A stretch of 64,000 nucleotides of DNA from an uncultured Woeseiaceae bacterium (lineage in GTDB: Bacteria > Pseudomonadota > Gammaproteobacteria > Steroidobacterales > Woeseiaceae). The notes below the pieces were generated by a model, which was not told where the DNA came from, ran no database searches, and saw nothing but the letters and a program-made list of their open reading frames with translations. This document shows, piece by piece, positions 24,413 through 38,914 of this stretch (its first letter is position 1; each line of letters starts with the position of its first letter). The translations under genes and the position numbers were made by a program. The DNA lies in assembly GCA_947259985.1 (NCBI GenBank), contig CAMYOJ010000019.1, forward strand, positions 62,001 through 126,000. The letters are read 5' to 3'.

Positions 24413-26416
24413 ATGGCCAATAAAACTGAAAATGCTTCTGCATTTAGAACCGTCGCGGCGCTGATCGCTTTTTGCCTTGTAGCCGCGTCCGCGCTGGTCT
24501 ACCTGCAGGCGACCAGCGGAGGCTCATCCACGACCGAGCTGGCGGCGTTATCACAGGCTGTTCCCGTACAGGCCGCTAACGTGCTCGCAGGCGAGGATGC
24601 TGCGCTCGACCGGCTTGACGGCAGCATCAAGAAGATCGCGTCGCTCAGGCGCGCCGGTGCGCCCGGAAACTCAGCCGACTGGCAGCAACTCGAGTCGCGC
24701 GCGGCCGCCATCCTGGCCAGGCGCAGCGAACTCGAGGTTGTGAAAGCTGCGGCAACGCAGATAAGCGCTGATGCAGGCGTGATTCTCGAACAGTCGAACG
24801 AGTTGCTGGATCGCTCGGGATCTACGGCCGTCATACAGGAATTTCAGCAGCGCGCGGCCCGCATTCAGGCGACTGTGGCCGATTGGCCTGACTCCAGGGA
24901 CGCAGCCGTTATCACCGAAGATGTCGCCTTCCTTCGAAATGTTGTCAATGCGCTGTCGGGCGAGGCGTCCGATCTCGACGTGCGCGCGTTGAATGCCGAG
25001 GGTCGCGAGGCGGCACTCGTGCCGATCGTCGGCAATCTCGCGAGCCTCGAAGAGCAGTCGGCTTCGCTCTCGAGCAATCTCCGGTTGCTCGCGGACCTGC
25101 CCGCCGCTCAGGCGGACCTGGCAGCCGCGGCGAACAACCTGCTGGGTTCTGCGTTCGGTTCCGAGCCTGGAGCACTGCCGTCGTTCCTCAACATGATGTT
25201 GATTCCGATAGGCGCCATGGGTCTGGCGCTGATCCTTGTTGTCGTCCTCATGTACCTGCATTCCAAGGCGTCGGTGTTCGAGAGAACGGCCAAGGAGCAG
25301 GCCGAGCAAAACGAACGCAACCAGCAGGCAATTCTGCGCTTGCTGGACGAAATGGGCAGCCTGGCTGACGGCGATCTGACGGTCGAGGCAACCGTGACCG
25401 AAGACATCACGGGAACAATCGCCGACTCGTTCAATTTCGCCATTGAGGAGCTGCGCAAACTCGTAGCGACCGTCAACGACACGGCGCTCATGGTGGATAC
25501 GGCGACCAAGCAGACTGAAAACACGGCTGCGCACCTCGCGAAAGCCGCCGACAACCAGGCCAAGGAAATCAATGCTGCAACTGAATCGATCGTTTCGATG
25601 GCGGCGTCAATTGAAGAGGTGTCCGGCAACGCCGAACGATCCTCGGACGTTGCGCGACATTCGGTCGAAGTTGCGCACAAGGGCGGTGAAGCCGTGCGCC
25701 GCACGATCGATGGAATGAATGCGATTCGCGAGACAATTCAGGAGACGTCCAAGCGCATCAAGCGACTTGGCGAGAGCTCGCAGGAAATCGGCAACATCAT
25801 CGAATTGATCAATGATATTGCCGAGCAGACCAACATCCTGGCGCTCAACGCATCGATCCAGGCGTCAATGGCCGGCGAAGCCGGCCGTGGTTTTGCCGTT
25901 GTTGCCGACGAGGTACAGCGTCTTGCCGAGCGCTCCACCAATGCGACCAAGCAAATCGAAGTGCTCGTGCGCACGATTCAGGCCGATACCAATGAGGCCG
26001 TGGTATCGATGGAACGCAGTACGACAGATGTAGTTGGCGGTGCGCTGCTTGCCGAGAACGCGGGAGCGGCGCTCGACGAAATCGAGAAGGTATCCAACCA
26101 GATCGCGAGTCTCGTTCAGAACATCTCCGGTTCGGCACGACAGCAGGCGGGTTCGGCCGCCGACGTCACGCGACGTACGACGCGCCTCAGGGAGATTGGG
26201 GACCAGACGGGCAAGGCTACGACGGCGACGGCTGCGTCAATTTCCAAACTTTCCGAACTGGCGACGCAGCTCAGAAAGACCGTCGAGGGATTCGCTCTGC
26301 CCGCGGACATGATGCAGGCGAGCGCATTGGCAAGGAGCACGATGCCGGCGGCAGCGCCGCCAGCCGCGCCGGCCAAGCCAGCCGCGCCGGCCAAGCCACA
26401 GGTGAAGGCGGGATAA
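24413..26416 (+). CDS. pilJ: Methyl-accepting chemotaxis protein PilJ
   Basis: A 667-residue inner-membrane receptor for the type IV pilus chemosensory system. Transmembrane helices are at about 11-30 and 259-284, enclosing a helical periplasmic sensor; a HAMP-like linker follows. The signalling hairpin is near 464-508 (IAEQTNILALNASIQASMAGEAGRGFAVVADEVQRL, quoted as separate conserved parts). The C-terminus is a low-complexity Ala/Pro/Lys tail without a recognisable CheR-docking pentapeptide, in line with the absence of pilK here. Confidence 0.94.
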   Translation: MANKTENASAFRTVAALIAFCLVAASALVYLQATSGGSSTTELAALSQAVPVQAANVLAGEDAALDRLDGSIKKIASLRRAGAPGNSADWQQLESRAAAILARRSELEVVKAAATQISADAGVILEQSNELLDRSGSTAVIQEFQQRAARIQATVADWPDSRDAAVITEDVAFLRNVVNALSGEASDLDVRALNAEGREAALVPIVGNLASLEEQSASLSSNLRLLADLPAAQADLAAAANNLLGSAFGSEPGALPSFLNMMLIPIGAMGLALILVVVLMYLHSKASVFERTAKEQAEQNERNQQAILRLLDEMGSLADGDLTVEATVTEDITGTIADSFNFAIEELRKLVATVNDTALMVDTATKQTENTAAHLAKAADNQAKEINAATESIVSMAASIEEVSGNAERSSDVARHSVEVAHKGGEAVRRTIDGMNAIRETIQETSKRIKRLGESSQEIGNIIELINDIAEQTNILALNASIQASMAGEAGRGFAVVADEVQRLAERSTNATKQIEVLVRTIQADTNEAVVSMERSTTDVVGGALLAENAGAALDEIEKVSNQIASLVQNISGSARQQAGSAADVTRRTTRLREIGDQTGKATTATAASISKLSELATQLRKTVEGFALPADMMQASALARSTMPAAAPPAAPAKPAAPAKPQVKAG

Positions 26417-26459
26417 AGCGATTCGAGTGCGGATCTTCGCGAGTGACACGGACGACTAG

Positions 26460-31873
<5,414 letters not shown>

Positions 31874-31877
<4 letters not shown>

Positions 31878-32344
31878 GCGCGGAAGCTGAGGAACTCTAT
31901 AGCCTGCTCGTGCCGCTGTCCGAGGACCGGCTCATCGTGCCGCGTGCTTGCGTTGCCGAGGTGGTGCGCTTTTCCAGGCCTGAGCAGGAGGCAGGTGCCG
32001 AACCCTGGATGCTCGGCAGCGTCAACTGGAATGGTCGCCCGCTGCCGGTTGTCTCGTTCGAAGGTGCGCTCGGTAATGACGTGCCGGTTCCGACTGGCCG
32101 TACACGAATCGTGGTTTTCTATGCCAATACCGGGCGCCTGAAGAACGGTTATTTCGGCGTCCTGACGCAAGGCTTCCCGCAACTCGTGCGAGTTAACAAG
32201 GACGTCCTCAAGCTCGAGTCCAAGGAGGGCTGGCCCGACGGTGCGCCCGTGCTGTGCCGCGTGCGCATGATCAATGAGTACCCGCTGATTCCTGATCTCG
32301 AGAAGCTTGAAGCGATGTTGGCCGAGGACGCGCTACAGGCCTGA
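31874..32344 (+). CDS. chpC: CheW-like protein ChpC
   Basis: A 156-residue CheW-domain protein (LYSLLVPLSEDRLIVPRACVAEVV, WMLGSVNWNGRPLPVVSFE, FGVLTQGFPQLVRV). ChpC in P. aeruginosa is a second adaptor that may link additional receptors to ChpA. Start overlaps the chpA stop by ATGA; its 3' end overlaps the convergent rsmE by 12 bases. No chpB (CheB-type methylesterase) lies between chpA and chpC, unlike P. aeruginosa. Confidence 0.85.
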
Positions 32345-33082
32345 ACTCCCGAGGTCCCCCCAGAGAGATTGCAGTATTGCAAGGGCCGCGATTGCGGCTG
32401 TTTCGGTGCGCAGTATTCTCGGGCCGATAGCGACGGGCCGAAAGCCGACCACTTCGGCATCCTCGTATTCGTTGTCGCTGAAGCCACCCTCGGGCCCGAT
32501 TAACAAACAGACTTTCGTCGGCGGCGCCGATATCGCCGCCAGCGGCATGGCAGCGCCGGGTTGCAGAATCAACTGGGCGTCGACATTCGCGGGCGCACTG
32601 CCGAACCATTCTTTCAGGGTCACGGGCGCTTCCACCAGCGGCAGTCTCACGCGGCCACACTGCTCGCAGGCGCTGGCGGCAACTTTCTGCCAGTGATCGC
32701 GGCGCTTTTCAGCGCGGCCTGAGTCGAGTTTGACGACCCCGTATTCGGTCAGCACCGGCGTGATGCGCTTGATGCCCAGTTCCGTCGCCTTTTGCACGAC
32801 GAAGTCCATTCGCTCGCCGCGCGAAATGCCCTGCACGAGGTGCACGCGGAGCTTGCTTTCAGTCTGGGCAACGGTCTGCTCGTCAATGCGAAGCGTCGCG
32901 CTGTTCTTGCCGGCACTGAGCATCGTTGCGCGGAATTCGTCGCCGTCCCCGTTGAAGACGAGCAAGGAGTCGCCGCCCCGCAGGCGCAGCACGCGAGTCA
33001 GGTAACGGGACCTGTCTGCGTCGAGCTCCATCTCGGAACCCGTCCCGTAACGGCCATCGATGTAGAGTCTGGTTCGAGGCAT
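32333..33082 (-). CDS. rsmE: 16S rRNA (uracil-1498-N3)-methyltransferase RsmE
   Basis: A 249-residue SPOUT-class methyltransferase that modifies U1498 of 16S rRNA. Evidence: a PUA-like N-terminus (DADRSRYLTRVLRLRGGDSL), then QGISRGERMDFVVQKATELGI, the knot residues LLIGPEGGFSDNEYEDAEV and LGPRILRTETA-type RILRTETAAIAAL. It is convergent with chpC and divergent from ampD (51 bases). Confidence 0.96.
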   Translation of the reverse strand: MPRTRLYIDGRYGTGSEMELDADRSRYLTRVLRLRGGDSLLVFNGDGDEFRATMLSAGKNSATLRIDEQTVAQTESKLRVHLVQGISRGERMDFVVQKATELGIKRITPVLTEYGVVKLDSGRAEKRRDHWQKVAASACEQCGRVRLPLVEAPVTLKEWFGSAPANVDAQLILQPGAAMPLAAISAPPTKVCLLIGPEGGFSDNEYEDAEVVGFRPVAIGPRILRTETAAIAALAILQSLWGDLGSSGL

Positions 33083-33133
33083 GGTTTACTATCGTTGTTC
33101 AAGAGAGGTGGCGCAACCGGATCCTTGCCGACG

Positions 33134-33703
33134 ATGCAGACAAACTTCGCAGTTCATAACGATACCGGCCTCATCGAGCCTGCGGCGCAGTGCCCAAGCC
33201 CCAACAGGGATGCACGCCCCGATGGGGCAGACCCCGAATTGGTGATTATTCACGGTATCAGCCTGCCGCCCGGCAGGTTCGGTGGCCCCGAGATCGAGGC
33301 GTTGTTTACCAATACGCTCGATTTCGATGCGCACCCCTATTTTCAGGAAATCAGCGGCCTCGAGGTATCGGCGCACTTGCTGATACGACGCGACGGTTCC
33401 GTGACTCAGTTCGTACCGTTTACCGAGCGCGCATGGCACGCCGGCGAGTCGTTTTTTCGCGGCCGTCAGCGCTGCAATGATTTCTCCATTGGCATCGAAC
33501 TCGAAGGGGAAGACGAAACGGCGTATGACGACACGCAGTACGAGGTACTGCGGGACGTGCTGCAGGCCATATTCGACGCCTATCCGGCGATTTCTGCCCG
33601 CGAGGTGGCCGGCCATTGTGACGTGGCTCCCGGTCGCAAAGTCGACCCGGGCCCTGCTTTCGACTGGCTGCGATTGTATGATGGTCTCAGGGAGCGGCGC
33701 TGA
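33134..33703 (+). CDS. ampD: 1,6-anhydro-N-acetylmuramyl-L-alanine amidase AmpD
   Basis: A 189-residue cytoplasmic zinc amidase of peptidoglycan recycling that removes the stem peptide from anhydro-muropeptides. The zinc ligands are in LVIIHGISLPPG, and HCDVAPGRKVDPGPAFDW, with the LEVSAHLLIRRDG and GIELEG segments between. The ATG at 33134 yields the standard AmpD N-terminus; the open frame extends much further upstream across rsmE but only as an antisense shadow. ampE follows, as in enterobacteria and pseudomonads. Confidence 0.95.
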   Translation: MQTNFAVHNDTGLIEPAAQCPSPNRDARPDGADPELVIIHGISLPPGRFGGPEIEALFTNTLDFDAHPYFQEISGLEVSAHLLIRRDGSVTQFVPFTERAWHAGESFFRGRQRCNDFSIGIELEGEDETAYDDTQYEVLRDVLQAIFDAYPAISAREVAGHCDVAPGRKVDPGPAFDWLRLYDGLRERR

Positions 33704-33736
33704 GCCGCTCCCGGCTGACAACAGAGCTGAATACCT

Positions 33737-34648
33737 ATGAATCTCATCGCATTGCTAATTGGGCTCGTTATCGAACGGCTTGCGACACAGCTGTTTCACT
33801 GGCGTCGCATGCGCTGGATGGATCGGATAATCGATTTCGGCTTTGAGCAGGCAAGGCGGGTGTCCAACTGGCCCACGCTGATCCCGATCATGCTGCTGGC
33901 GATTGTCCTCGTGCTGCCCGTATATGCCGTGATCTTTAGCCTCGGTGGCACGCTTGCCGGATTCACCTACCTGATTCTCGCCGTTGTTGTCCTGTTCTTC
34001 TCGCTGGGTCCCCATGACATCGGCGAGGACGCGACCGAGTACTGCCAGGCGCTTGAGTCGGAAAACGACGAAGACATCCTGCACGCGGCCAAGGCCATTG
34101 TTGAGGGCGATGTTCCCGATGATCCGCGGGAGCGCGTGCAGTGCGTCGAGGAGTCGATCTGTGTGCAGGCCAACAATCGCCTGTTCGCCGTTATATTCTG
34201 GTTCGTCGTTCTCGGGCCGCTGGCCGCCTGGGCGTACCGAGTGACCGACCTGATCCGGCGCCGGGCCGTATTCACGGTAACGCGGACCGAAGAGCCTGGT
34301 GACAACGCACTCATGATGCGCGATGCCTCTGTGGCTCTGCATGGCTGGCTGGCCTGGATTCCCGCAAGGCTGACCGCGGTCGGTTACGCGACGGCTGGTC
34401 ACTTCGACGAAGCGATCGCGGCCATGCGCGCGCCGACCGAGGAACGCGACGCAACGCTGTCCGAGCACAGCGAGCACCTGCTCGCACGTGTCGGTATCGC
34501 TGCGCTGGCGCTACAGGACAGGCCCGACGAGACGATCACGGAGCGCGGTGTCAGGGGTGCGGTTGCAGCGAATAAACTGGTATTCCGCCTGCTCCTGATC
34601 TGGGCCGTCGTGATCTCGGCAATGACGCTGTACGGCCTTACGCGGTGA
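33737..34648 (+). CDS. ampE: AmpE-like regulatory membrane protein
   Basis: A 303-residue inner-membrane protein of the AmpE/CobD-like family with hydrophobic segments near the N-terminus (about 48-85), the middle (about 145-170) and the extreme C-terminus (LLIWAVVISAMTLYGL). The loop FSLGPHDIGEDATEYCQALE and NRLFAVIFWFVVLGPLAAWAYRVTD are family features. AmpE is the partner of AmpD, proposed to sense or signal cell-wall turnover; its mechanism is not known. The stop overlaps the GTG of the BtuF-like gene. Confidence 0.9.
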   Translation: MNLIALLIGLVIERLATQLFHWRRMRWMDRIIDFGFEQARRVSNWPTLIPIMLLAIVLVLPVYAVIFSLGGTLAGFTYLILAVVVLFFSLGPHDIGEDATEYCQALESENDEDILHAAKAIVEGDVPDDPRERVQCVEESICVQANNRLFAVIFWFVVLGPLAAWAYRVTDLIRRRAVFTVTRTEEPGDNALMMRDASVALHGWLAWIPARLTAVGYATAGHFDEAIAAMRAPTEERDATLSEHSEHLLARVGIAALALQDRPDETITERGVRGAVAANKLVFRLLLIWAVVISAMTLYGLTR

Positions 34649-35514
34649 CGCGAGCGCTTGCGCTCGCCGGCCTGTTCGCGGCGCTCTGCGGCTGCTCCGA
34701 CGCGGCGCGCGAATCGCTCGAGACCGATACCTACCAGCGCATCGTTACACTCGCGCCCAACCTGACCGAACTCGTTTACGCGGTCGGCGCCGGAGACCGG
34801 CTCGTCGGGGTCAGCGCCTGGTCAGATTATCCTGCCGAGGTTCTCAAGCTCCCCGTCGTCGGTGATGCATTCATGGTCGACCAGGAACAACTCAACGTCG
34901 AGGTCGTGCGCACGCGCGGGCTCTCGGACGTTGCCGAAGCGCTGCAGCATGTTGGCGCGTTGACGGGAATGGTCGACGAGGCCGAGGTGGCTGCCGCAGA
35001 TTATCGTGAGCAGCTTGCGGCACTGCGTGAAGCCAATAGTGATGCCGAGCCGATCACGGTGTTCTTCCAGGTTTCGGGGAGGCCGTTGTTTACGATCAAT
35101 GCCGAGCACTACGTCAGCGAGCTCATCGAAATCTGCGGCGGCACCAATGTTTTCGACGATCTCGGCGAACTTGCACCGTCAATATCGGTTGAAGCTGTCG
35201 TCGACCGGGCGCCCGAGGTCATGCTCGCAAGCACCGACGCCGGCGATGACGCGTTCGCCGAATGGCAACGCTGGCCGACGATTCCCGCCAATCTTTACGG
35301 CAACCAGTTTCTGCTGCCGGCTGATGAGCTCGCCCGCGCCACCCCGCGGCTGATACTCGCGGGTGGTGCGATGTGCCTGGCGCTGCAGCAGGCGCGCTTC
35401 AATCGTGCGGCGTTCAGCGCGAGCGGTCCCACAGAACTTCCTGACCCGACTCGACACGCGCCAGAACACGCGCAAGGACAAACAGAAGGTCCGACAGACG
35501 ATTCAGGTACCTGA
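34645..35514 (+). CDS. btuF: BtuF-like cobalamin-binding protein with an apparent internal deletion
   Basis: A 289-residue lipoprotein or exported protein (FAALCGC) of the BtuF/FepB class (RIVTLAPNLTELVYAVGAGDRLVGVSAWSDYP, split here only by family knowledge). After DQEQL the sequence jumps directly to NVEVVRTRGLSDVAEAL: the usual strand-helix segment of roughly 25-30 residues (the 'LxPDLLLxWxSG..' region) is missing, with the frame kept. The C-terminal 35 residues overlap the adenosyltransferase gene by 101 bases. It starts with GTG overlapping the ampE stop. Its gene neighbours make vitamin B12 the likely ligand. Confidence 0.8.
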   Translation: MTRALALAGLFAALCGCSDAARESLETDTYQRIVTLAPNLTELVYAVGAGDRLVGVSAWSDYPAEVLKLPVVGDAFMVDQEQLNVEVVRTRGLSDVAEALQHVGALTGMVDEAEVAAADYREQLAALREANSDAEPITVFFQVSGRPLFTINAEHYVSELIEICGGTNVFDDLGELAPSISVEAVVDRAPEVMLASTDAGDDAFAEWQRWPTIPANLYGNQFLLPADELARATPRLILAGGAMCLALQQARFNRAAFSASGPTELPDPTRHAPEHAQGQTEGPTDDSGT

Positions 35515-35962
35515 TGACTTCGGGCCTGACGTCCTCGACACCGGCGAGCGCCTGGGTACGGCGTTCGGCGCGGCGCACGATAGTACGCGCCATGTGACAG
35601 GCCGCGGCGGCCGTTCCGCCACCCGGCAGGATGAACTCCTTGAGGCGCGGCAGGTCCGCGTTGAAGCCATCGAGATCGCTCTCGAGGCGCTCGACATAGT
35701 CCTGTTTCACGGCACTGTATCCGGGAACACTGAGTTCGCCGCCCAGCTCGAACAGGTCGTGCTGCACTTCCGTCAGGCAGCGGCGCACGTCGTCCGGAAC
35801 CGACTCGACGGCAAGTACGACACCGATCGCGCTATTGGCCTCATCGACCGTGCCATAGGCTTCGACGCGTGCGCTGTCTTTGGGCGTACGGCTACCGTCG
35901 CCGAGACCCGTCGTGCCGTCATCGCCTGTTCGTGTGTAGATCTTGCTGAGTCGGTTTCCCAC
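35414..35962 (-). CDS. Cob(I)alamin adenosyltransferase, PduO type
   Basis: A 182-residue cytosolic ATP:corrinoid adenosyltransferase that makes adenosylcobalamin from salvaged corrinoids. The N-terminal IYTRTGDDGTTGLGDGSR ATP-binding segment, VEAYGTVDEANSAIG, FILPGGG, CHMARTIVRRAERR and YLNRLSDLLFVLARVL define the family. It starts with GTG 13 bases after the btuB stop and is likely in the same riboswitch-controlled operon. Its 3' end overlaps the convergent btuF. Confidence 0.95.
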   Translation of the reverse strand: MGNRLSKIYTRTGDDGTTGLGDGSRTPKDSARVEAYGTVDEANSAIGVVLAVESVPDDVRRCLTEVQHDLFELGGELSVPGYSAVKQDYVERLESDLDGFNADLPRLKEFILPGGGTAAAACHMARTIVRRAERRTQALAGVEDVRPEVIRYLNRLSDLLFVLARVLARVESGQEVLWDRSR

Positions 35963-35975
35963 GATGTTGCTCCTG

Positions 35976-37745
35976 CTAGCGCCAGCGGTACTTGAGTTCG
36001 ACGAAGCCGCTGCGCTCCTGCATGAGGTAGTCGGCGGCGGTCTGGTAGTTGGTGTCGAACAGGTTCTCGATACGAGTATTGAGTTGCCACTGTTCGCCGA
36101 GTTGAATCTGTGCCGTCAGGTTGGTCACCACGTAGCCCGCAAGCCTGACTCCGCCGAAGTCCTCGCGATCGCCGCTCGCGAGTACCGCGATACCGAGCCG
36201 ATGCTGGCCAATATTCTGCGTAAAAGTGATTGTCGCTGACTCCTCTGCACGTCGCAGCAGGCGGCTGCCCGTCAGCGCATTTTCCGCCGACTGCTTCACG
36301 AAGTCTGCTCGCACCGCGAAACTTTCGCGGCGATACTCGTAGCCGAGTTGCGCGCCGCGAATCTCTGCCTCCTCGATGTTTCGCAGCGTAAACGTCTGCA
36401 GGTCGAATTCGATCAGGTTATCAATGTCGTTTGCGTACAGCTCGAAATCGACACTGTGATGGCCGCCTGGCGCATAGTGCAGACCGAGTTGGGCTTCGTC
36501 CGCGGTTTCCGGTTCGAGGTCAGGGTTGCCGCTAAAACCGAAGCGGTCCGTGGCGTCTGGTGCGCGAAACGCATGACCAAGACCGGCCCTGATCGTCCAT
36601 GCGTCGCTAAGCTCGAACGCATACTCCGCATTCCAGGTCGTATGATTGCCGAACGCATCGTGATCAGTCAGGCGAACGGCGGCAAACGCCTTGTGCCTGC
36701 CGATGGCGATCTGGTCCTGGACAAACACAGCGCGCACGTCCGTGTCTTCATCGAAGCCCGAGCCGAAGGAAAGTGACGTTGCCTCCTCTGCAACGGCGTA
36801 CACGCCGCCCGATACCGTGTGTTGCTCGAAGGCGTGACTGTATTGCCAGTCGAGGCTGTAGCGCTCCGACTCGACGAAGTCCGGCGATTGTTGCTGCTTG
36901 ACCTCGTCCTGCACGAAAGACAGGACGAGTTTACTGGTGCCGGCATCCGATACCCTCGTATCCAGCTCGACTGCGGTGACCGTGTTCTTGTAGTCCTGGT
37001 CCACCGGCGTCAGGAAGAAGTCGAGATACTCAACATTGCCTTCGGCGCGCCAGTGCCGCACGCTGAACTCGTGCTCGCCAAAGCGCCGAGACCCGTAAAC
37101 GTTGGCTGACAAGTTGTCGTAGCCTCGTTCAGTGTCCGAATCCACGCGCGGCGCATAGCCGTCGGTGTCCTGCCAATCCAGGTTGACGCCAAATTCGCCC
37201 GAGTCGCTTCGGTTGCCACCGGACAGCTGCCCGGATCGCGAGTCGAAGCTGCCGCGGCCGACACCGCCTTCGAAATAGCGCGCATCCGAGCGCCGCGTGA
37301 TGATATTGATCACGCCCCCGATCGCGTCAGTACCGAACAGCGCCGAGCGCGCTCCCTTGACGATTTCGACACGTTCTATGAGTTCGGGCGCGATGTTCTG
37401 CACGGCGGCGCCGCCGATCGTGCCCGGGTTCATGCGCACGCCATCGATCAGCACGAGCGTGTGATTGCTCTCGGTGCCGCGCAGGAACAGCGAAGTGGAT
37501 TGCCCGGGCCCGCCGCTGCGTCCGATGTCGATACCGGCTTCAAAACGCAGCAGCTCGGAGAGATCGGTGGCCAGGGAAAGTTCGATCTCTTCGCGCGTGA
37601 TCACCGTGACGGGAACCGTTGCATCGCGAAGCGGAATTTCGGTACGTGTCGCCGTCACTATGATCGTGTCGCCCGAAGTAATGTCGGCCGCATGCAGCAG
37701 GCCCGACACCAGTATTGCCGGCAAAATGATGACGGAAATTTTCAC
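35976..37745 (-). CDS. btuB: TonB-dependent vitamin B12 receptor BtuB
   Basis: An outer-membrane receptor of about 589 residues: signal peptide (VIILPAILVSGLLHA), TonB box-like DTIIVTATRTE, plug domain (PLRDATVPVTVITREEIE, LLRFEAGIDIGRSGGPGQ, SLFLRGTESNHTLVLIDGVRMN), and a 22-strand type barrel ending NLFDTNYQTAADYLMQERSGFVELKYRW. The GTG at 37745, preceded by AAGGA at good spacing, is favoured over the ATG at 37775, which would put polar residues before the signal peptide. A cobalamin riboswitch directly upstream confirms the substrate class. TonB energy may come from the TonB-like protein at 21 kb. Confidence 0.95.
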   Translation of the reverse strand: MKISVIILPAILVSGLLHAADITSGDTIIVTATRTEIPLRDATVPVTVITREEIELSLATDLSELLRFEAGIDIGRSGGPGQSTSLFLRGTESNHTLVLIDGVRMNPGTIGGAAVQNIAPELIERVEIVKGARSALFGTDAIGGVINIITRRSDARYFEGGVGRGSFDSRSGQLSGGNRSDSGEFGVNLDWQDTDGYAPRVDSDTERGYDNLSANVYGSRRFGEHEFSVRHWRAEGNVEYLDFFLTPVDQDYKNTVTAVELDTRVSDAGTSKLVLSFVQDEVKQQQSPDFVESERYSLDWQYSHAFEQHTVSGGVYAVAEEATSLSFGSGFDEDTDVRAVFVQDQIAIGRHKAFAAVRLTDHDAFGNHTTWNAEYAFELSDAWTIRAGLGHAFRAPDATDRFGFSGNPDLEPETADEAQLGLHYAPGGHHSVDFELYANDIDNLIEFDLQTFTLRNIEEAEIRGAQLGYEYRRESFAVRADFVKQSAENALTGSRLLRRAEESATITFTQNIGQHRLGIAVLASGDREDFGGVRLAGYVVTNLTAQIQLGEQWQLNTRIENLFDTNYQTAADYLMQERSGFVELKYRWR

Positions 37746-37789
37746 GTGTTGCGTCCTTTTGCATGCCGCCCGCACGCGTTTTTCTTAAG

Positions 37790-38008
37790 CAGCAGGCCGG
37801 TCTCCGGGCTGACGAGCGGACTTCTCCCGCCGTAGCGCCTTCCCGCGATACCACAGGCTTGCCTGAGGTTTCGCAGTGGCTCCGCGTCCGGGCGGACGCA
37901 GGGGCTACGGTTACACTCGATCACCGTTGCGGGGGCAGCGCCGGACTGGCACGAATCGTGCGACACCGGCTTCCCGTTCACCCGAAACACGCCATTTCGG
38001 GTTCACCT
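37790..38008 (-). ncRNA. Cobalamin riboswitch controlling btuB
   Basis: Read leftward, the leader shows the conserved blocks in order: GGGAAGCCGGTG with the GTGCCAGTCCGGC arm, the core GCTGCCCCCGCAACGGT, the B12-box segment GAGCCACTGCG, then GGGAAGGCG, and finally GTCAGCCCGGAGACCGGCC, which is able to pair as the terminal arm near the gene. Binding of adenosylcobalamin or a related corrinoid represses downstream expression in this class. It lies between a strong promoter (38021-38049) and the btuB ribosome-binding site. Confidence 0.95.
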
Positions 38009-38020
38009 GATGAATGGACG

Positions 38021-38049
38021 ACGATAGGCAGGTGCCGGCAGGCTGTCAA
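38021..38049 (-). promoter_or_regulatory. Sigma70 promoter of the btuB riboswitch leader
   Basis: On the minus strand TTGACA (38049-38044) and TATCGT (38026-38021) are separated by 17 bases. Transcription should start near 38014, just before the riboswitch. Confidence 0.85.
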
Positions 38050-38119
38050 GCGGGAGGCTTGTTTATTGGCGTGCATGCGGCCATAGTTCTGCCGGTCGCA
38101 GCAGAGTCCAGGTCCTATC

Positions 38120-38914
38120 GTGGCGAGTCATCCAGGAGATAATCCATCGGCGTTCCTTGCGGTTGCATTGGCTGCCGCACAACGAGCCGCGAAGATCAGC
38201 CGTGAGTATTACTCGGGCAACTTCACGGTGACGACCAAGGACGATTTGACCCCCGTCACGCAGGCCGATGTGGAATGTGAGGAGGCGATTCGTGAAACCA
38301 TCCTGGAGCGCTTTCCCGAGCACGGGTTTTACGGCGAGGAGACGGGCCAGACACGAGTGGACGCCGAGTACCTGTGGCTCGTCGATCCTATCGACGGCAC
38401 CAAGGGATTCGTACGGCAGTACCCGTTTTTCTCAACCCAGATCGCGTTGATGCGTGAGGGAGAAATTATCGTCGGTGTGTCGAGCGGCACGATGATGGAT
38501 GAACTCGCCTGGGCAGAGAAAGGCCAGGGCGCGTTTCTCAACGGCGAGCGTCTTTCGATTAGCACGATCGACGACCCGGATCGCGCGGCGGTCTCGGTGG
38601 GTAACCTGAAGTCGCTCGCGGGCAGCGCCGGATGGCCGGCCCTCGGCAGCATCGTGGAGCGCGCTGATCGCATTCGCGGGTACGGAGACTTCTATCACTA
38701 TCACCTGCTGGCTGCCGGCAAGATCGAGGCCGTTATCGAATCGGATGTCAATATCCTCGATATCGCCGCGCTGTCGATCATCGTGCGGGAATCCGGCGGC
38801 GTATTTACGGATCTCAACGGCGCTGAACCGCGACTCGAAACGCGATCGGTCCTGGCGGCGAACCCGTCGCTGCACGCGCAATACCTCGCGTTGCTAAGGG
38901 GCCACGTTCCCTGA
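38120..38914 (+). CDS. Inositol-monophosphatase family phosphatase, HisN-like
   Basis: A 264-residue magnesium-dependent phosphatase: LTPVTQADVECEEAI, GFYGEETG, the metal site WLVDPIDGTKGF, and the second site YHYHLLAAGKIEAVIESDVNILDIAAL. In this subgroup, GYGDFYHY and the DPIDGTKGFVRQ pattern resemble HisN-type histidinol-phosphatases, but CysQ or IMPase activity cannot be excluded. It starts with GTG. It is divergent from btuB and overlaps the convergent ABC ATPase gene by 21 bases. Confidence 0.85.
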   Translation: MASHPGDNPSAFLAVALAAAQRAAKISREYYSGNFTVTTKDDLTPVTQADVECEEAIRETILERFPEHGFYGEETGQTRVDAEYLWLVDPIDGTKGFVRQYPFFSTQIALMREGEIIVGVSSGTMMDELAWAEKGQGAFLNGERLSISTIDDPDRAAVSVGNLKSLAGSAGWPALGSIVERADRIRGYGDFYHYHLLAAGKIEAVIESDVNILDIAALSIIVRESGGVFTDLNGAEPRLETRSVLAANPSLHAQYLALLRGHVP

